A stretch of 35,617 bases of DNA from a virus. Shown in pieces: positions 12,122 through 18,201 of the stretch. The DNA is taken from positions 1 to 35,617 of the IMG/VR virus record IMGVR_UViG_3300042923_000422. One strand, 5' to 3'. Each line of letters begins with the position of its first letter. The first letter of the stretch is position 1. Below the pieces are notes generated by a model. The model was not told the origin of the DNA and searched no databases. It worked only from the letters and a program-made list of their open reading frames with translations. The position numbers and the translations under genes were made by a program.

Positions 12122-12267
12122 ACGTTCCTCGTGTTCGTGTACCTATGACCATGTCCGGGTACTGCGCCCACCCGAGCGACCCCGAACACACGGGTTGCAG
12201 GCGGGTGTCGTGTACCTGCACCGACTGTGACCACCACCGTAGCCAGACCACACCCGAAGGAGCATGA
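12118..12267 (+). CDS. 49-residue zinc-finger-like protein
   Basis: GTG 12118 overlaps the previous TGA. It contains YCAHPSDPEHTGCRRVSCTC then TDCDHHRS, a C-x2-H...C...C-x-C-x2-C-x2-H cluster consistent with one or two zinc ions. ATG 12145 or 12151 are alternative starts. It ends in an ATGA overlap. Confidence 0.6.
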   Translation: MNVPRVRVPMTMSGYCAHPSDPEHTGCRRVSCTCTDCDHHRSQTTPEGA

Positions 12268-12482
12268 CCATGCGATTCACCACCATCTGGACCCTGCCCG
12301 CAATGACGCTCCGTGAGCGCCTGAACCGTACCGGCGAGTGGGCCGCGATCAAGGTCGCTTGGGCTCTCCCGCGACGGGTGCTCTACTGGTCGGCTGTCCG
12401 CGCCGCCGTCACCGTCGAGCCGAGCAGCGACCCGTCTGGCGTGACCGTCTCCCAGATGATGGCGACCATCGGCCATGACTGA
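12264..12482 (+). CDS. 72-residue basic hypothetical protein
   Basis: ATG 12264 overlaps the previous TGA; ATG 12270 with GAAGGAG at 12257-12263 is an equally good start. The product is basic and contains a possible amphipathic/partly hydrophobic stretch (WAAIKVAWALPRRVLYWSAV). It is the last gene before a 91-bp gap with two hairpins. Function unknown. Confidence 0.6.
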   Translation: MTMRFTTIWTLPAMTLRERLNRTGEWAAIKVAWALPRRVLYWSAVRAAVTVEPSSDPSGVTVSQMMATIGHD

Positions 12483-12490
12483 CGTCGAAC

Positions 12491-12552
12491 CGACTGCTTC
12501 GTAGTCGTCTTCATCCATTTTTCGAGGGTCACACCGTAATGGTGTGGCCCTC
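12491..12552 (+). promoter_or_regulatory. Two leader hairpins before the RHH-HTH regulator gene
   Basis: The first stem, CGACT/AGTCG (12491-12507), is followed by a T-rich stretch ending in TTTTT (12519-12523 region) and could be a weak terminator. The second pairs GAGGGTCACACC (12524-12535) with GGTGTGGCCCTC (12541-12552), a 12-bp stem with one wobble and a 5-nt loop, 10 nt before the AGGAG of the next gene. This is one of few gaps in the early operon, so it may set a separate level for the regulators that follow. Confidence 0.5.
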
Positions 12553-12573
12553 ACTGCATACCAGGAGACCCGC

Positions 12574-12849
12574 ATGAAGATCCAGGTCGACCTTGATCCG
12601 AAGGACGTGTGGCGCATCCAGGAAACAGCGGAACGCCGAGGCATCACCCCGGGACAAGTCCTACGCGACGAACTCCTACGCCAACGCCACGGCCGCGACT
12701 TCCGAGAAGCCGTCCGCTCCAGGGTCATCGCCGGCATGTGCGACGCCGACATTGCCTCCGAGCTCGGATGGCCCACAGTCGGCACCATCGCCCAGATACG
12801 CCGCTCCCACGGGCTCCCCGCCAACCCCCGATACCAGAAGAAGAACTGA
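12574..12849 (+). CDS. RHH-HTH fusion regulator
   Basis: This 91-residue protein starts at ATG 12574 with CAGGAGA upstream; longer forms would run through the hairpin. Residues 1-36 match a ribbon-helix-helix domain (MKIQVDLDPKDVWRIQETAE, then GITPGQVLRDELL). Residues 43-80 form a second DNA-binding unit (REAVRSRVIAGMCDADIASE, LGWPTVGTIAQIRRSHGLPA), a homeodomain-like HTH with the usual degenerate resolvase style. Its gene overlaps the WhiB-like gene (TGATG), so the pair probably acts together, perhaps on late transcription. Confidence 0.75.
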   Translation: MKIQVDLDPKDVWRIQETAERRGITPGQVLRDELLRQRHGRDFREAVRSRVIAGMCDADIASELGWPTVGTIAQIRRSHGLPANPRYQKKN

Positions 12850-13190
12850 TGCCCAACGACAAACTCCCCTGCCCCCGCTGCGGACTCGTCCGCACCATCT
12901 TCCAGGGGAAAAGCATGAACCGCTCCGGTTACTGCATGGACTGCAAAACCCAACGCGGACAAGACACCGTCTCACGCACATGGATGGACGACGCAGCCTG
13001 CGCCACCGTCGACCCGGAACTTTGGTTCCCCAGCGAAGAGGACGACTGGCGCCCCACACGTGACGCGAAGGCGATTTGCGCGTCCTGCCCGGTGCGTGAC
13101 CTGTGCCTCGCTGACGCACCTGCCTGGGACCGGTGGTCGATCCGGGGCGGGCAGACCGCTACCGAACGCCGACGAAAGGCCGTCGCATGA
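12849..13190 (+). CDS. WhiB-like transcription factor with N-terminal zinc ribbon
   Basis: The 113-residue protein starts at ATG 12849, overlapping the previous stop. Residues 46-110 carry the WhiB iron-sulfur domain: C51, C77, C80 and C86 in the C-x(n)-C-x2-C-x5-C order, then the G-rich turn IRGGQTATER. WhiB proteins are confined to actinobacteria and their phages and act with the principal sigma factor. Residues 8-32 add a separate C-x2-C...C-x2-C zinc ribbon (CPRCG, CMDC) that is not part of the usual family. It is a strong candidate to regulate phage or host promoters. Confidence 0.9.
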   Translation: MPNDKLPCPRCGLVRTIFQGKSMNRSGYCMDCKTQRGQDTVSRTWMDDAACATVDPELWFPSEEDDWRPTRDAKAICASCPVRDLCLADAPAWDRWSIRGGQTATERRRKAVA

Positions 13191-13396
13191 CTGACAGCAT
13201 CAACCAGCCGGCCCACTACACGCGGTTCCCGGTCGAGGTGATCGACATCGCCGGGCACCTGAACTTCCCCCGCGGGAACGTCGTGAAGTACGTCGCCCGC
13301 GCCGGGCACAAGGCGGGGGCTGACGAGCTCGACGACCTGCGGAAAGCACGCGTCTACCTGGACTGGGAAATCAATCGACTTGAGGCGGACGCATGA
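13187..13396 (+). CDS. DUF3310 protein
   Basis: The 69-residue product starts at ATG 13187 in an ATGA overlap. It matches the DUF3310 pattern: NQPAHYTRFPVEVIDIAGHL, then GNVVKYVARAGHKAG and ADELDDLRKARVYLDWEINR. The family is widespread in phages next to nucleotide-metabolism and replication genes and is sometimes labelled nucleotide kinase-like, but no biochemical function is established. Length is normal. Confidence 0.85.
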   Translation: MTDSINQPAHYTRFPVEVIDIAGHLNFPRGNVVKYVARAGHKAGADELDDLRKARVYLDWEINRLEADA

Positions 13397-13758
13397 CTGA
13401 CGACAGGCACACGGTCGCGTTCGCGTGGACCCGGCCACCGTTGACATCGAACCAACGCCTCCACTGGGCGGCGAAAGCGAAGATCACCGCGAAGGTGCGC
13501 GCGGAAGCGGCGGAGGTGTTCGCGCAAGACCGCCCCGCAGAACGTGTCGAGGTCACACTCACGTGGTTCGTGAAGGACAAGCGCCGACGAGATGCAGACA
13601 ACCTCGTACCCACCCTGAAAGCACTCTGCGACGGGCTTGTGGACGCCGGGATCGTCCCGGACGACACCCCCGAATACATGGTCAAGCACATGCCCGTCAT
13701 CAAGTACAACCCCGATGGGGTGCAGGTGCTGGTCCTCGAGGTAAGGGAGATCACATGA
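13393..13758 (+). CDS. rusA: RusA-like Holliday junction resolvase
   Basis: This 121-residue protein starts at ATG 13393, overlapping the previous stop. It shows the RusA signature: a basic N-terminal region, then RRRDADNLVPTLKALCDGLV, in which D67 and D69 supply catalytic acids with D80 and a later Asp of the IVPDD segment (D90/D91). RusA cuts four-way junctions symmetrically and would resolve recombination intermediates made by the RecE-like pathway. Length matches the family. Confidence 0.92.
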   Translation: MTDDRHTVAFAWTRPPLTSNQRLHWAAKAKITAKVRAEAAEVFAQDRPAERVEVTLTWFVKDKRRRDADNLVPTLKALCDGLVDAGIVPDDTPEYMVKHMPVIKYNPDGVQVLVLEVREIT

Positions 13759-13904
13759 GCCCGATACTCGCCGGGTTCCTCCCACTCATCACCGTCGCCG
13801 CCCTAACCGGGGTGGCGTTTCTGTTGGCGGTCGTAGGTGCGGCCGTCATGCTTCTCCGCCAAGCACGCGGGGAATTCGACCTAGACAACGAGGAAGACGA
13901 CTAA
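13755..13904 (+). CDS. 49-residue single-span membrane protein
   Basis: ATG 13755 overlaps the previous TGA. A long hydrophobic segment spans about residues 5-34 (AGFLPLITVAALTGVAFLLA, VVGAAVMLL), followed by RQARGEF and an acidic tail of DNEEDD. One or two membrane passes are possible. Function unknown. Confidence 0.6.
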   Translation: MSPILAGFLPLITVAALTGVAFLLAVVGAAVMLLRQARGEFDLDNEEDD

Positions 13905-14284
13905 TGGCTGACATCAAGTTCACCGCGTTCATCGAAGACACCGTCGCGAACCAGCAGGGTGACGTGTTCGTCCTCAAGACCGCCGAACCCCACTCGAAGA
14001 AGAACGACCAGGACCGGTGGGAAACAGTCTCACGCACGTTCCGTGACGTGAAGGTGTCACGGGATGCGGGTATCCAGCTCGCCCAGTTCGCCAAAGACGA
14101 GCGGATCGACGTCGTGGGTACGGAGAAGACCGAAACACGAACCGACACGAACGGGAAGAAGCATTACTCGTTGGTCGTGTGGGCGTCGTCGATCACCCGT
14201 GCGGGACAGGCGCCGGCCGCTGCGCCCGAGCCCGTAGACGCTTGGGCGACCGCGGGCGACTTTGGGGACCAAAGTCCCTTTTGA
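13904..14284 (+). CDS. ssb: Single-stranded DNA-binding protein
   Basis: The 126-residue protein starts at ATG 13904, overlapping the previous stop. An OB-fold pattern runs through residues 1-100 (strands KFTAFIEDTV, DVFVLKTAE, KVSRDAGIQLAQFA, YSLVVWASSI). A Pro/Ala linker leads to the acidic, aromatic tip GDFGDQSPF, which closely resembles the SSB C-terminal tail that recruits replication and repair proteins. It is shorter than host SSB, as is usual for phage versions. It would protect ssDNA made during replication and resection. Confidence 0.75.
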   Translation: MADIKFTAFIEDTVANQQGDVFVLKTAEPHSKKNDQDRWETVSRTFRDVKVSRDAGIQLAQFAKDERIDVVGTEKTETRTDTNGKKHYSLVVWASSITRAGQAPAAAPEPVDAWATAGDFGDQSPF

Positions 14285-14395
14285 CCAGGGAATTCCCAGG
14301 CGCTAGTTCTAACTAACCGAACGAATCTTCGATAGAATTGAGACGGCCCCGGGAAGCGCGCCAACGCTGACCGGGGCCTAACCCACCTGATCGAT
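14285..14395 (+). promoter_or_regulatory. Intergenic region with 8-bp GC hairpin before an HNH gene
   Basis: GGCCCCGG (14344-14351) pairs with CCGGGGCC (14370-14377) around an 18-nt loop. TAGAAT at 14333-14338 could be a -10 but has no good -35 at the right distance. The break in the overlapping gene chain here fits the insertion of the mobile HNH gene that follows. Confidence 0.45.
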
Positions 14396-14971
14396 ATGAG
14401 CGATAGGAGGGCTGCTTTGCAGTCTACCGATGCGACCCCAAGCAACTTTCGGACCACGGAGCGTTGGAACTCTGTTCCCGTTCCCGAGCGTGTCGCGCAA
14501 CGCGCATACGAGCGAGTAGAGAAGCAGCCGGACGGTTGCTGGATCAGCACCTACTCCGTCGCATCGCACGGATATTCACAGATCGGCTGGCAGAACCGCG
14601 GTAGCCGGCATGTCGTTCTCGGTCACCGTGCTGCGTGGGTACACGTCAACGGCCAGATGCCTCTCGGCATGACACTCGACCACCTATGCAAGACGCGGCG
14701 CTGTGTGAACCCGGATCACCTCCGCATGCTGCCCAACTACGAGAACGCCCGCCGTGTCAACGGCATGGACTGGCCCATGGGAACTTGCGCCAACGGGCAT
14801 CCGAACAGCATGCGAACTTACCTCGGCACCGCAACGAAAAAGGGCCGGCGCCGGAAGGTTCTCTACTGCGAGCCATGCAAGGGGATCTACCAGCACCGCG
14901 GCGTCTGGCGTGCAAGTCACCCGAACGAGCCGATGCCGGAGCACCTGTTGCTGGCATCCGAGAAGAACTGA
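14396..14971 (+). CDS. HNH homing-type endonuclease
   Basis: This 191-residue protein carries the HNH_3 motif at residues 81-122: HRAAWVHVNGQMPLGMTLDH, then CKTRRCVNPDHLRMLPNYEN, with HH, Asn and the C-x(n)-C of a zinc site. A second zinc-like cluster lies near the C-terminus (CANGHPN, CEPCKGIY). ATG 14396 has no ribosome binding site; TTG 14417 (residue 8) is preceded by AGGAGGG and may be the true start. It has free flanks and more AT-rich codons than its neighbours, as expected for a recently acquired mobile gene. Confidence 0.85.
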   Translation: MSDRRAALQSTDATPSNFRTTERWNSVPVPERVAQRAYERVEKQPDGCWISTYSVASHGYSQIGWQNRGSRHVVLGHRAAWVHVNGQMPLGMTLDHLCKTRRCVNPDHLRMLPNYENARRVNGMDWPMGTCANGHPNSMRTYLGTATKKGRRRKVLYCEPCKGIYQHRGVWRASHPNEPMPEHLLLASEKN

Positions 14972-14984
14972 AAGGCGGTGTGAC

Positions 14985-15152
14985 ATGGGCCAGCCACGTC
15001 CTTGGTGGAACCCGTCGAAGGCTCAGCAGGCGGTCATTGACGCTGTCCGGAACCCTCCACCCGAACCGCCCGCGCATGTGTGCGGCAACTGTCGGAACCC
15101 GTTCACAGGGGGACGACCCGACTGCCCCAACGCAAGGAGAACCGGTGGCTGA
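14985..15152 (+). CDS. 55-residue zinc-knuckle protein
   Basis: ATG 14985 has AAAGGCGG upstream. It contains a Pro-rich middle and HVCGNCRNPFTGGRPDCPN, a C-x2-C...C zinc motif. It overlaps the next gene by 8 nt. Function unknown. Confidence 0.6.
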   Translation: MGQPRPWWNPSKAQQAVIDAVRNPPPEPPAHVCGNCRNPFTGGRPDCPNARRTGG

Positions 15153-15342
15153 CGAATACTCCCGCGGATTCCGCGACGGATACACGCAGGGCAAAGAAGT
15201 CGGACTCTCCGAGAGTGGGCGCGGAGGGGAGGTTGCTGCACTCCGCGCCCAGCTCGAGCAGGCACGAAACCAGCACGACCAGTTCGACCACTGCCAGGGA
15301 TGTCAAGCCGCGTACCAGTCCCGTGAAGGAGTGCCGACATGA
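15145..15342 (+). CDS. 65-residue coiled-coil protein with CxxC
   Basis: GTG 15145 is preceded by AAGGAGA. Residues 28-46 are a heptad-rich helix (GEVAALRAQLEQARNQHDQF), followed by a short HCQGCQAAY motif. Coupled to the next gene through a 4-nt overlap. Function unknown. Confidence 0.6.
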   Translation: MADEYSRGFRDGYTQGKEVGLSESGRGGEVAALRAQLEQARNQHDQFDHCQGCQAAYQSREGVPT

Positions 15343-15656
15343 GCAAGCTCGGTCCTGTCCTGCCGACCACCGCGAAGGGTCATTGCGGGTTCGTGACGTC
15401 GTGGGCTGTTCACATGTGCGGTGCCCCCGCAACCACCCATTACCTGATCGACCCGGAGTCGAACATGTTCGCGTGTGCGGAGCATGCAGCCCGGGTTGCT
15501 GTCGTGTTTCCCCCGGTTGACGGTCACCCTGTCGCTTCGGAGTGTGTGCATCCGGGGTCGGAGTGGCGCATGTCGGGGGCAAGGGTGGGGTTCTGTTTCG
15601 TGCCTACGGAGGATGTTGAGCTTGTGAACGAATCGCAGGAAGTAGGCACCCGATGA
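15339..15656 (+). CDS. 105-residue Cys/His-rich protein
   Basis: ATG 15339 has GAAGGAG upstream. Cysteines at about residues 16, 27, 45, 70 and 85 and the CAEHAAR motif suggest a zinc-stabilised fold of the HVT-like small-protein type found in many actinophage operons. No activity is recognised. It overlaps the next gene (ATGA). Confidence 0.6.
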   Translation: MSKLGPVLPTTAKGHCGFVTSWAVHMCGAPATTHYLIDPESNMFACAEHAARVAVVFPPVDGHPVASECVHPGSEWRMSGARVGFCFVPTEDVELVNESQEVGTR

Positions 15657-15811
15657 CCGAACAGACCCGCGAGACCACGATTCACGACGTCGTCCACTTC
15701 ATCCTCAAGGGCAACTGTCCCGACTGCTTCCACCCGGAATGTCTCGCGCGGGTAGATGTCGTCGAGCACTTGATGCGCGTACTCGAAGCGGAGGCAAACG
15801 GTGTCGGCTGA
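15653..15811 (+). CDS. 52-residue zinc-type protein
   Basis: ATG 15653 overlaps the previous stop. It contains a helical N-terminus with His residues, then NCPDCFHPECLARV, a C-x2-C-x4-C motif, and an amphipathic helix. It overlaps the next gene by 11 nt. Function unknown. Confidence 0.6.
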   Translation: MTEQTRETTIHDVVHFILKGNCPDCFHPECLARVDVVEHLMRVLEAEANGVG

Positions 15812-16427
15812 ACAGAACGAACTATTGGATGCGGTCGACGCACTTACGAAGCCGGGGGTGTTGCATCACACGATTCAGGATTCCCGGTTCACGTGTGTCG
15901 TGTTCGACACGCCCTTGTTGGACCGGTTGGAGAACGAGATCCGGTTCTCCCTCAGCCGGGAAGGCAGCAAGTCGCTCCCGAATCAGCGGGTACCGATCAA
16001 CTCCGGCGCCCTCCACCTGTTCATGCGTATCAGTTCGCAGATCACGGACTGGGCGCATGACGCGAAAGCGACGGTGCATAAGGGTGACCCGGGGCGGACG
16101 TTGCGGGCATGGTATGTGGCGTGGACGCAGACGGAACGGGAACCGCAGAACGTTGCAGCACGGGCGCGTCTGCTCACCGGATGGGAAGCATCCATCCGTA
16201 GGGAGATTGAACCACCCCGACAGAAAGACCTCCCCGACCCGTGTCCTACATGTGGTGCGTCGGAGTGGTGGAGGGATGGGGAACGATACCCACGCCCCCT
16301 TGTCGTCGAATCACCCCGGAACCCCGACAAGTCCCTGATCGACGAGTCCACTGCTCATTGTCGTGCGTGCGACAAGCGGTGGGGCGCACGAGAACTCGCC
16401 TACGAACTCGAAACCAGGGAGGGGTGA
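15801..16427 (+). CDS. 208-residue phage protein with C-terminal zinc ribbon
   Basis: GTG 15801 lies 11 nt inside the previous gene. Residues 1-135 are helical (TKPGVLHHTIQDSRFTCVVF, NQRVPINSGALHLFMRISSQ) and resemble a family often seen in actinophage early regions (I recall it as DUF7341-like; not checked). Residues 148-195 hold two cysteine pairs, CPTCGASEWW and CRACDKRWG, separated by a 40-residue insert, a split zinc ribbon. It may bind nucleic acid. It ends two bases before the antisense gene's stop. Confidence 0.7.
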   Translation: MSAEQNELLDAVDALTKPGVLHHTIQDSRFTCVVFDTPLLDRLENEIRFSLSREGSKSLPNQRVPINSGALHLFMRISSQITDWAHDAKATVHKGDPGRTLRAWYVAWTQTEREPQNVAARARLLTGWEASIRREIEPPRQKDLPDPCPTCGASEWWRDGERYPRPLVVESPRNPDKSLIDESTAHCRACDKRWGARELAYELETREG

Positions 16428-16428
16428 G

Positions 16429-16605
16429 TCACTTGGCTTTGGCGGCTTTCATGGCGCCTGGGTGTGTCATGCCAAGAGCTTCGGCGATCGTCGGCCAGGA
16501 GTGGCCGGCTGCTCTGGCTTCGGCGATCAGCGCGGCGCGTCGTTTCGGCATGGCGTTCATGCGTTCCTGGAACGCGCGGAGGGTTTCGAGAGTGGAATCG
16601 GTCAC
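16429..16605 (-). CDS. Antisense 58-residue HTH protein, probably autoregulated
   Basis: A GTG at 16605 on the minus strand opens a 58-codon frame with strong GC third-position bias, ending at 16429. Residues 19-52 form a helix-turn-helix: KRRAALIAEARAAGHSWPTI, AEALGMTHPGAMK. The GTG lies 7 nt after a -10 (TACAAT) with no ribosome binding site, indicating a leaderless mRNA. It is the only leftward gene in the 12-kb early operon. Its start faces a rightward promoter across paired operator-like repeats, so it may repress both. Confidence 0.75.
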   Translation of the reverse strand: MTDSTLETLRAFQERMNAMPKRRAALIAEARAAGHSWPTIAEALGMTHPGAMKAAKAK

Positions 16606-16612
16606 GAGATTT

Positions 16613-16659
16613 ATTGTAACTGGAGTTGCGCTCCTGCGTCATACCTGTTACTCTAGTTA
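16613..16659. promoter_or_regulatory. Divergent overlapping promoters with TAACTNNAGTTA operators
   Basis: Rightward: TTGCGC (16626-16631), 17-bp spacer, TACTCT (16649-16654). Leftward: ATGACG (16637-16642 on minus), 18-bp spacer, TACAAT (16613-16618), for the HTH gene. Two 12-mers, TAACTGGAGTTG (16617-16628) and TTACTCTAGTTA (16648-16659), each match the palindrome TAACTNNAGTTA with one mismatch and are exactly 31 bp apart. One covers the leftward -10 and rightward -35, the other the rightward -10, so occupancy would control both directions. Confidence 0.65.
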
Positions 16660-16675
16660 CACAAGGAAGAGAGAG

Positions 16676-16696
16676 GGTTCCCCATCCGGGGGAACC
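16676..16696 (+). promoter_or_regulatory. Leader hairpin of the 16731 operon
   Basis: GGTTCCCC (16676-16683) pairs perfectly with GGGGAACC (16689-16696) around a 5-nt loop, early in the transcript expected from the 16626-16654 promoter and 34 nt before the start codon. GGCC/GGCC (16703-16714) adds a second small stem. They may stabilise the message or modulate translation. Confidence 0.45.
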
Positions 16697-16730
16697 ACCT
16701 TCGGCCCTCGGGCCAGGAAGGAGGGCCATC

Positions 16731-16985
16731 ATGGCTCTTCACTTCTTCCCCTCCACCGAGGCTCTGGCCTCGATGCCCGTCCAGGTCGCGGCGCTGCCGC
16801 TCGACCTCCGCATCCTCGACGCTTCGGCGTCGGTGGAAGCGGCCGAGACGGTCTGGGCCATGCGCGCCCGTGACCTCGAGGCCCGTCCGTCCGAGCAGGC
16901 GCTTCGCCTCGCTCGCTGGGCCGGCGAGGAGCTTCGGGAGGCGCTCGACGCTCTCGAAGCTCTCCGCGCGGAGGCTCGGGCATGA
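16731..16985 (+). CDS. 84-residue alanine-rich helical protein
   Basis: ATG 16731 has GAAGGAGGG at 16717-16725, one of the best ribosome binding sites in the window. The product is helical and Ala/Glu/Arg-rich (SVEAAETVWAMRARDLEARP, then EELREALDALEALRAEARA), likely a coiled coil. It is first gene of the small operon driven from the divergent promoter. Function unknown. Confidence 0.65.
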   Translation: MALHFFPSTEALASMPVQVAALPLDLRILDASASVEAAETVWAMRARDLEARPSEQALRLARWAGEELREALDALEALRAEARA

Positions 16986-17116
16986 CCGCCCGGGCCTCGG
17001 CCCAGGTCGTCCACGAGATCGTGGGCGGCTTTTGCCGCGTGTGCGGAGACACTGCCGAGTACCTGGAAGACCGTGGCCGAGACGCCATCACCTACCCGGA
17101 AGAGGGTGCCGAATGA
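16982..17116 (+). CDS. 44-residue CxxC protein
   Basis: ATG 16982 overlaps the previous TGA. It contains GGFCRVCGDTAEYLEDRGRD, with one C-x2-C. Too short for a full zinc site unless it dimerises. Overlaps the next gene in ATGA. Confidence 0.55.
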   Translation: MTARASAQVVHEIVGGFCRVCGDTAEYLEDRGRDAITYPEEGAE

Positions 17117-17256
17117 ACGCCCGGGATCTATCCCTCCTTGCCGCGGGATGGGACGCGGCCATCGCCGCAATGCGCTACGAAGACGGAACCCCCGTGGAGA
17201 TCGTAAGCATGGTCAATCCCTACCGCCAACACTCAAGCCTCGAGGAGCAGCCATGA
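17113..17256 (+). CDS. 47-residue hypothetical protein
   Basis: ATG 17113 overlaps the previous TGA. A helical N-terminal half (ARDLSLLAAGWDAAIAAMRY) is followed by a polar tail. Coupled on both sides. Function unknown. Confidence 0.55.
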   Translation: MNARDLSLLAAGWDAAIAAMRYEDGTPVEIVSMVNPYRQHSSLEEQP

Positions 17257-17432
17257 TCGCGAGCGTGTATCAGCGCCGAATCCGGACCGACGCAACCCGG
17301 TCAAGCGCATCCACCGGCCGACAGTATGCGCCCGCCTACCGGTGGGGATACGTCGAGGGGGAGCCCCGGTGGATTCGCACAGCCCACGTGGAACTGGCAG
17401 CATCGGGCCACACGGATGGGAGCGCGACGTGA
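17253..17432 (+). CDS. 59-residue basic hypothetical protein
   Basis: ATG 17253 overlaps the previous TGA. The product is basic with aromatic residues (YQRRIRTDATR, YRWGYVEGEPRWIRTAHVEL). No motif recognised. Its stop overlaps the GTG of the next gene. Confidence 0.55.
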   Translation: MIASVYQRRIRTDATRSSASTGRQYAPAYRWGYVEGEPRWIRTAHVELAASGHTDGSAT

Positions 17433-17704
17433 GCGGCGCACACGCATCGGGAACCGCGAGCGGTGGCACGTTCATTGCCTGCTCGTGGCACAGAGGATGC
17501 TCGGCCCAGTTCCACGGCAGCGCGTTCACGAACACTCGTGGAGCCCGCCAAGAGGCCCGCCGCGAGGGCTGGCTCGTCGGGCAGGAGGGTGGCCGCTTTG
17601 CCAACTCGCTCGGTCATGTGATCCGAGTGGACTACTGCCCCGAGCACGCGCCGCGCGAACGTGAGCGGCGGGGGCTTCGCTCAGTCATCGTATCGAGTGG
17701 ATAG
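17429..17704 (+). CDS. 91-residue Cys/His protein, last gene of the early operon
   Basis: GTG 17429 overlaps the previous TGA. It contains IACSWHRGCSAQFHG and DYCPEHAPRERER, giving C-x3-H-x2-C and C-x2-H pairs that look like a zinc site, with EARREGWLVGQEGGR between them, a pattern shared by many actinophage zinc proteins. It ends 5 nt before the strong promoter at 17710, marking the early/late boundary. Confidence 0.65.
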   Translation: MSGAHASGTASGGTFIACSWHRGCSAQFHGSAFTNTRGARQEARREGWLVGQEGGRFANSLGHVIRVDYCPEHAPRERERRGLRSVIVSSG

Positions 17705-17709
17705 GTGGC

Positions 17710-17738
17710 TTGCATACGAACGTTCGTGTGTGTATAAT
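17710..17738 (+). promoter_or_regulatory. Near-consensus late promoter with internal palindrome
   Basis: TTGCAT (17710-17715), exactly 17 bp, TATAAT (17733-17738): the best sigma-70-type promoter in the window. Its spacer contains the perfect 12-bp palindrome ACGAACGTTCGT (17716-17727), with further symmetric bases outside it. The half-sites GAAC/GTTC resemble those of LexA boxes but abut with no 4-bp gap, so a phage regulator is more likely than LexA. Confidence 0.8.
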
Positions 17739-17744
17739 CAGCCA

Positions 17745-17915
17745 TAGGTCGCTTCCGCATGCCCGGGAACGGCCTTTCCTGTTCTCCCCGCTGAGCGAGA
17801 CCACCGCCGAAACGGGTTCGAGAAGGGCCCGACGTAGCAGCCGGCCGCATCAACAAACACGCCGTGGCGTGCGAGAGCCTGACCCGACACAACCGGGTCA
17901 GGCTCTCACCCTTTC
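17745..17915 (+). ncRNA. Short leader RNA between late promoter and terminator
   Basis: Transcription from 17710-17738 should begin near 17745 and meet the terminator at 17873-17907, giving an RNA of about 165-170 nt. The only small frame inside starts at ATG 17759 and has 11 codons. This geometry matches lambda's pR'-6S RNA-tR' unit, in which a phage antiterminator allows read-through into late genes. The RNA and its function are inferred from the DNA. Confidence 0.5.
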
Positions 17916-17917
17916 AC
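17873..17917 (+). terminator. Strong terminator 134 bp after the late promoter
   Basis: GAGAGCCTGACCCG (17873-17886) pairs perfectly over 14 bp with CGGGTCAGGCTCTC (17894-17907), 7-nt loop, followed by ACCCTTTCACTTT. The stem is very stable; the T-tract is imperfect, which would suit a terminator that can be overridden. Confidence 0.75.
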
Positions 17918-17979
17918 TTTCCCTGTGTACGCGCCCCGCGCTTTCCGGGGGAGTGTGCACCCAACCATGGGGGTACCTC

Positions 17980-18201
17980 GTGGAAATTGATCTTGCCGGC
18001 GACCTCGCCAAACTCCGAAGCGGAAGACGCCGCACGTTCGAACAGTGGCTCACTGTCGCGGACGACGAGACGAAGAACATGGTGCTCGCCGCTATCGCGG
18101 ACCACAGCATCCCGGCGAACCCGCTGGCGAAACTGCTGACCGACAAGCACGGGATTCCGATCACGCGCGAGACGATTGTGAAGCGCCGTGAGTCTTGCTG
18201 A
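17980..18201 (+). CDS. 73-residue HTH-type protein heading the late operon
   Basis: GTG 17980 is preceded by GGGGG at 17968-17972. The product begins EIDLAGDLAKLRSGRRRTFE and contains NMVLAAIADHSIPANPLAKL followed by HGIPITRETIVKRR, a helix-turn-helix-like arrangement with a basic C-terminus. It occupies the first position of the late operon and overlaps the metallophosphoesterase gene by 14 nt. It may be a DNA-binding protein of packaging or transcription; the family is unknown to me. Confidence 0.65.
   Translation: MEIDLAGDLAKLRSGRRRTFEQWLTVADDETKNMVLAAIADHSIPANPLAKLLTDKHGIPITRETIVKRRESC

Noticed and set aside
16739-17170. 143-residue minus-strand open frame opposite small early genes
   Set aside because: It mirrors the coding frames at 16731-17170, a usual effect of GC-rich third positions, and has no start signal.
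17710-17738. LexA/SOS box in the late promoter
   Set aside because: The half-sites CGAAC and GTTCG abut directly; actinobacterial LexA boxes have a 4-bp gap between them, so the match is not acceptable.
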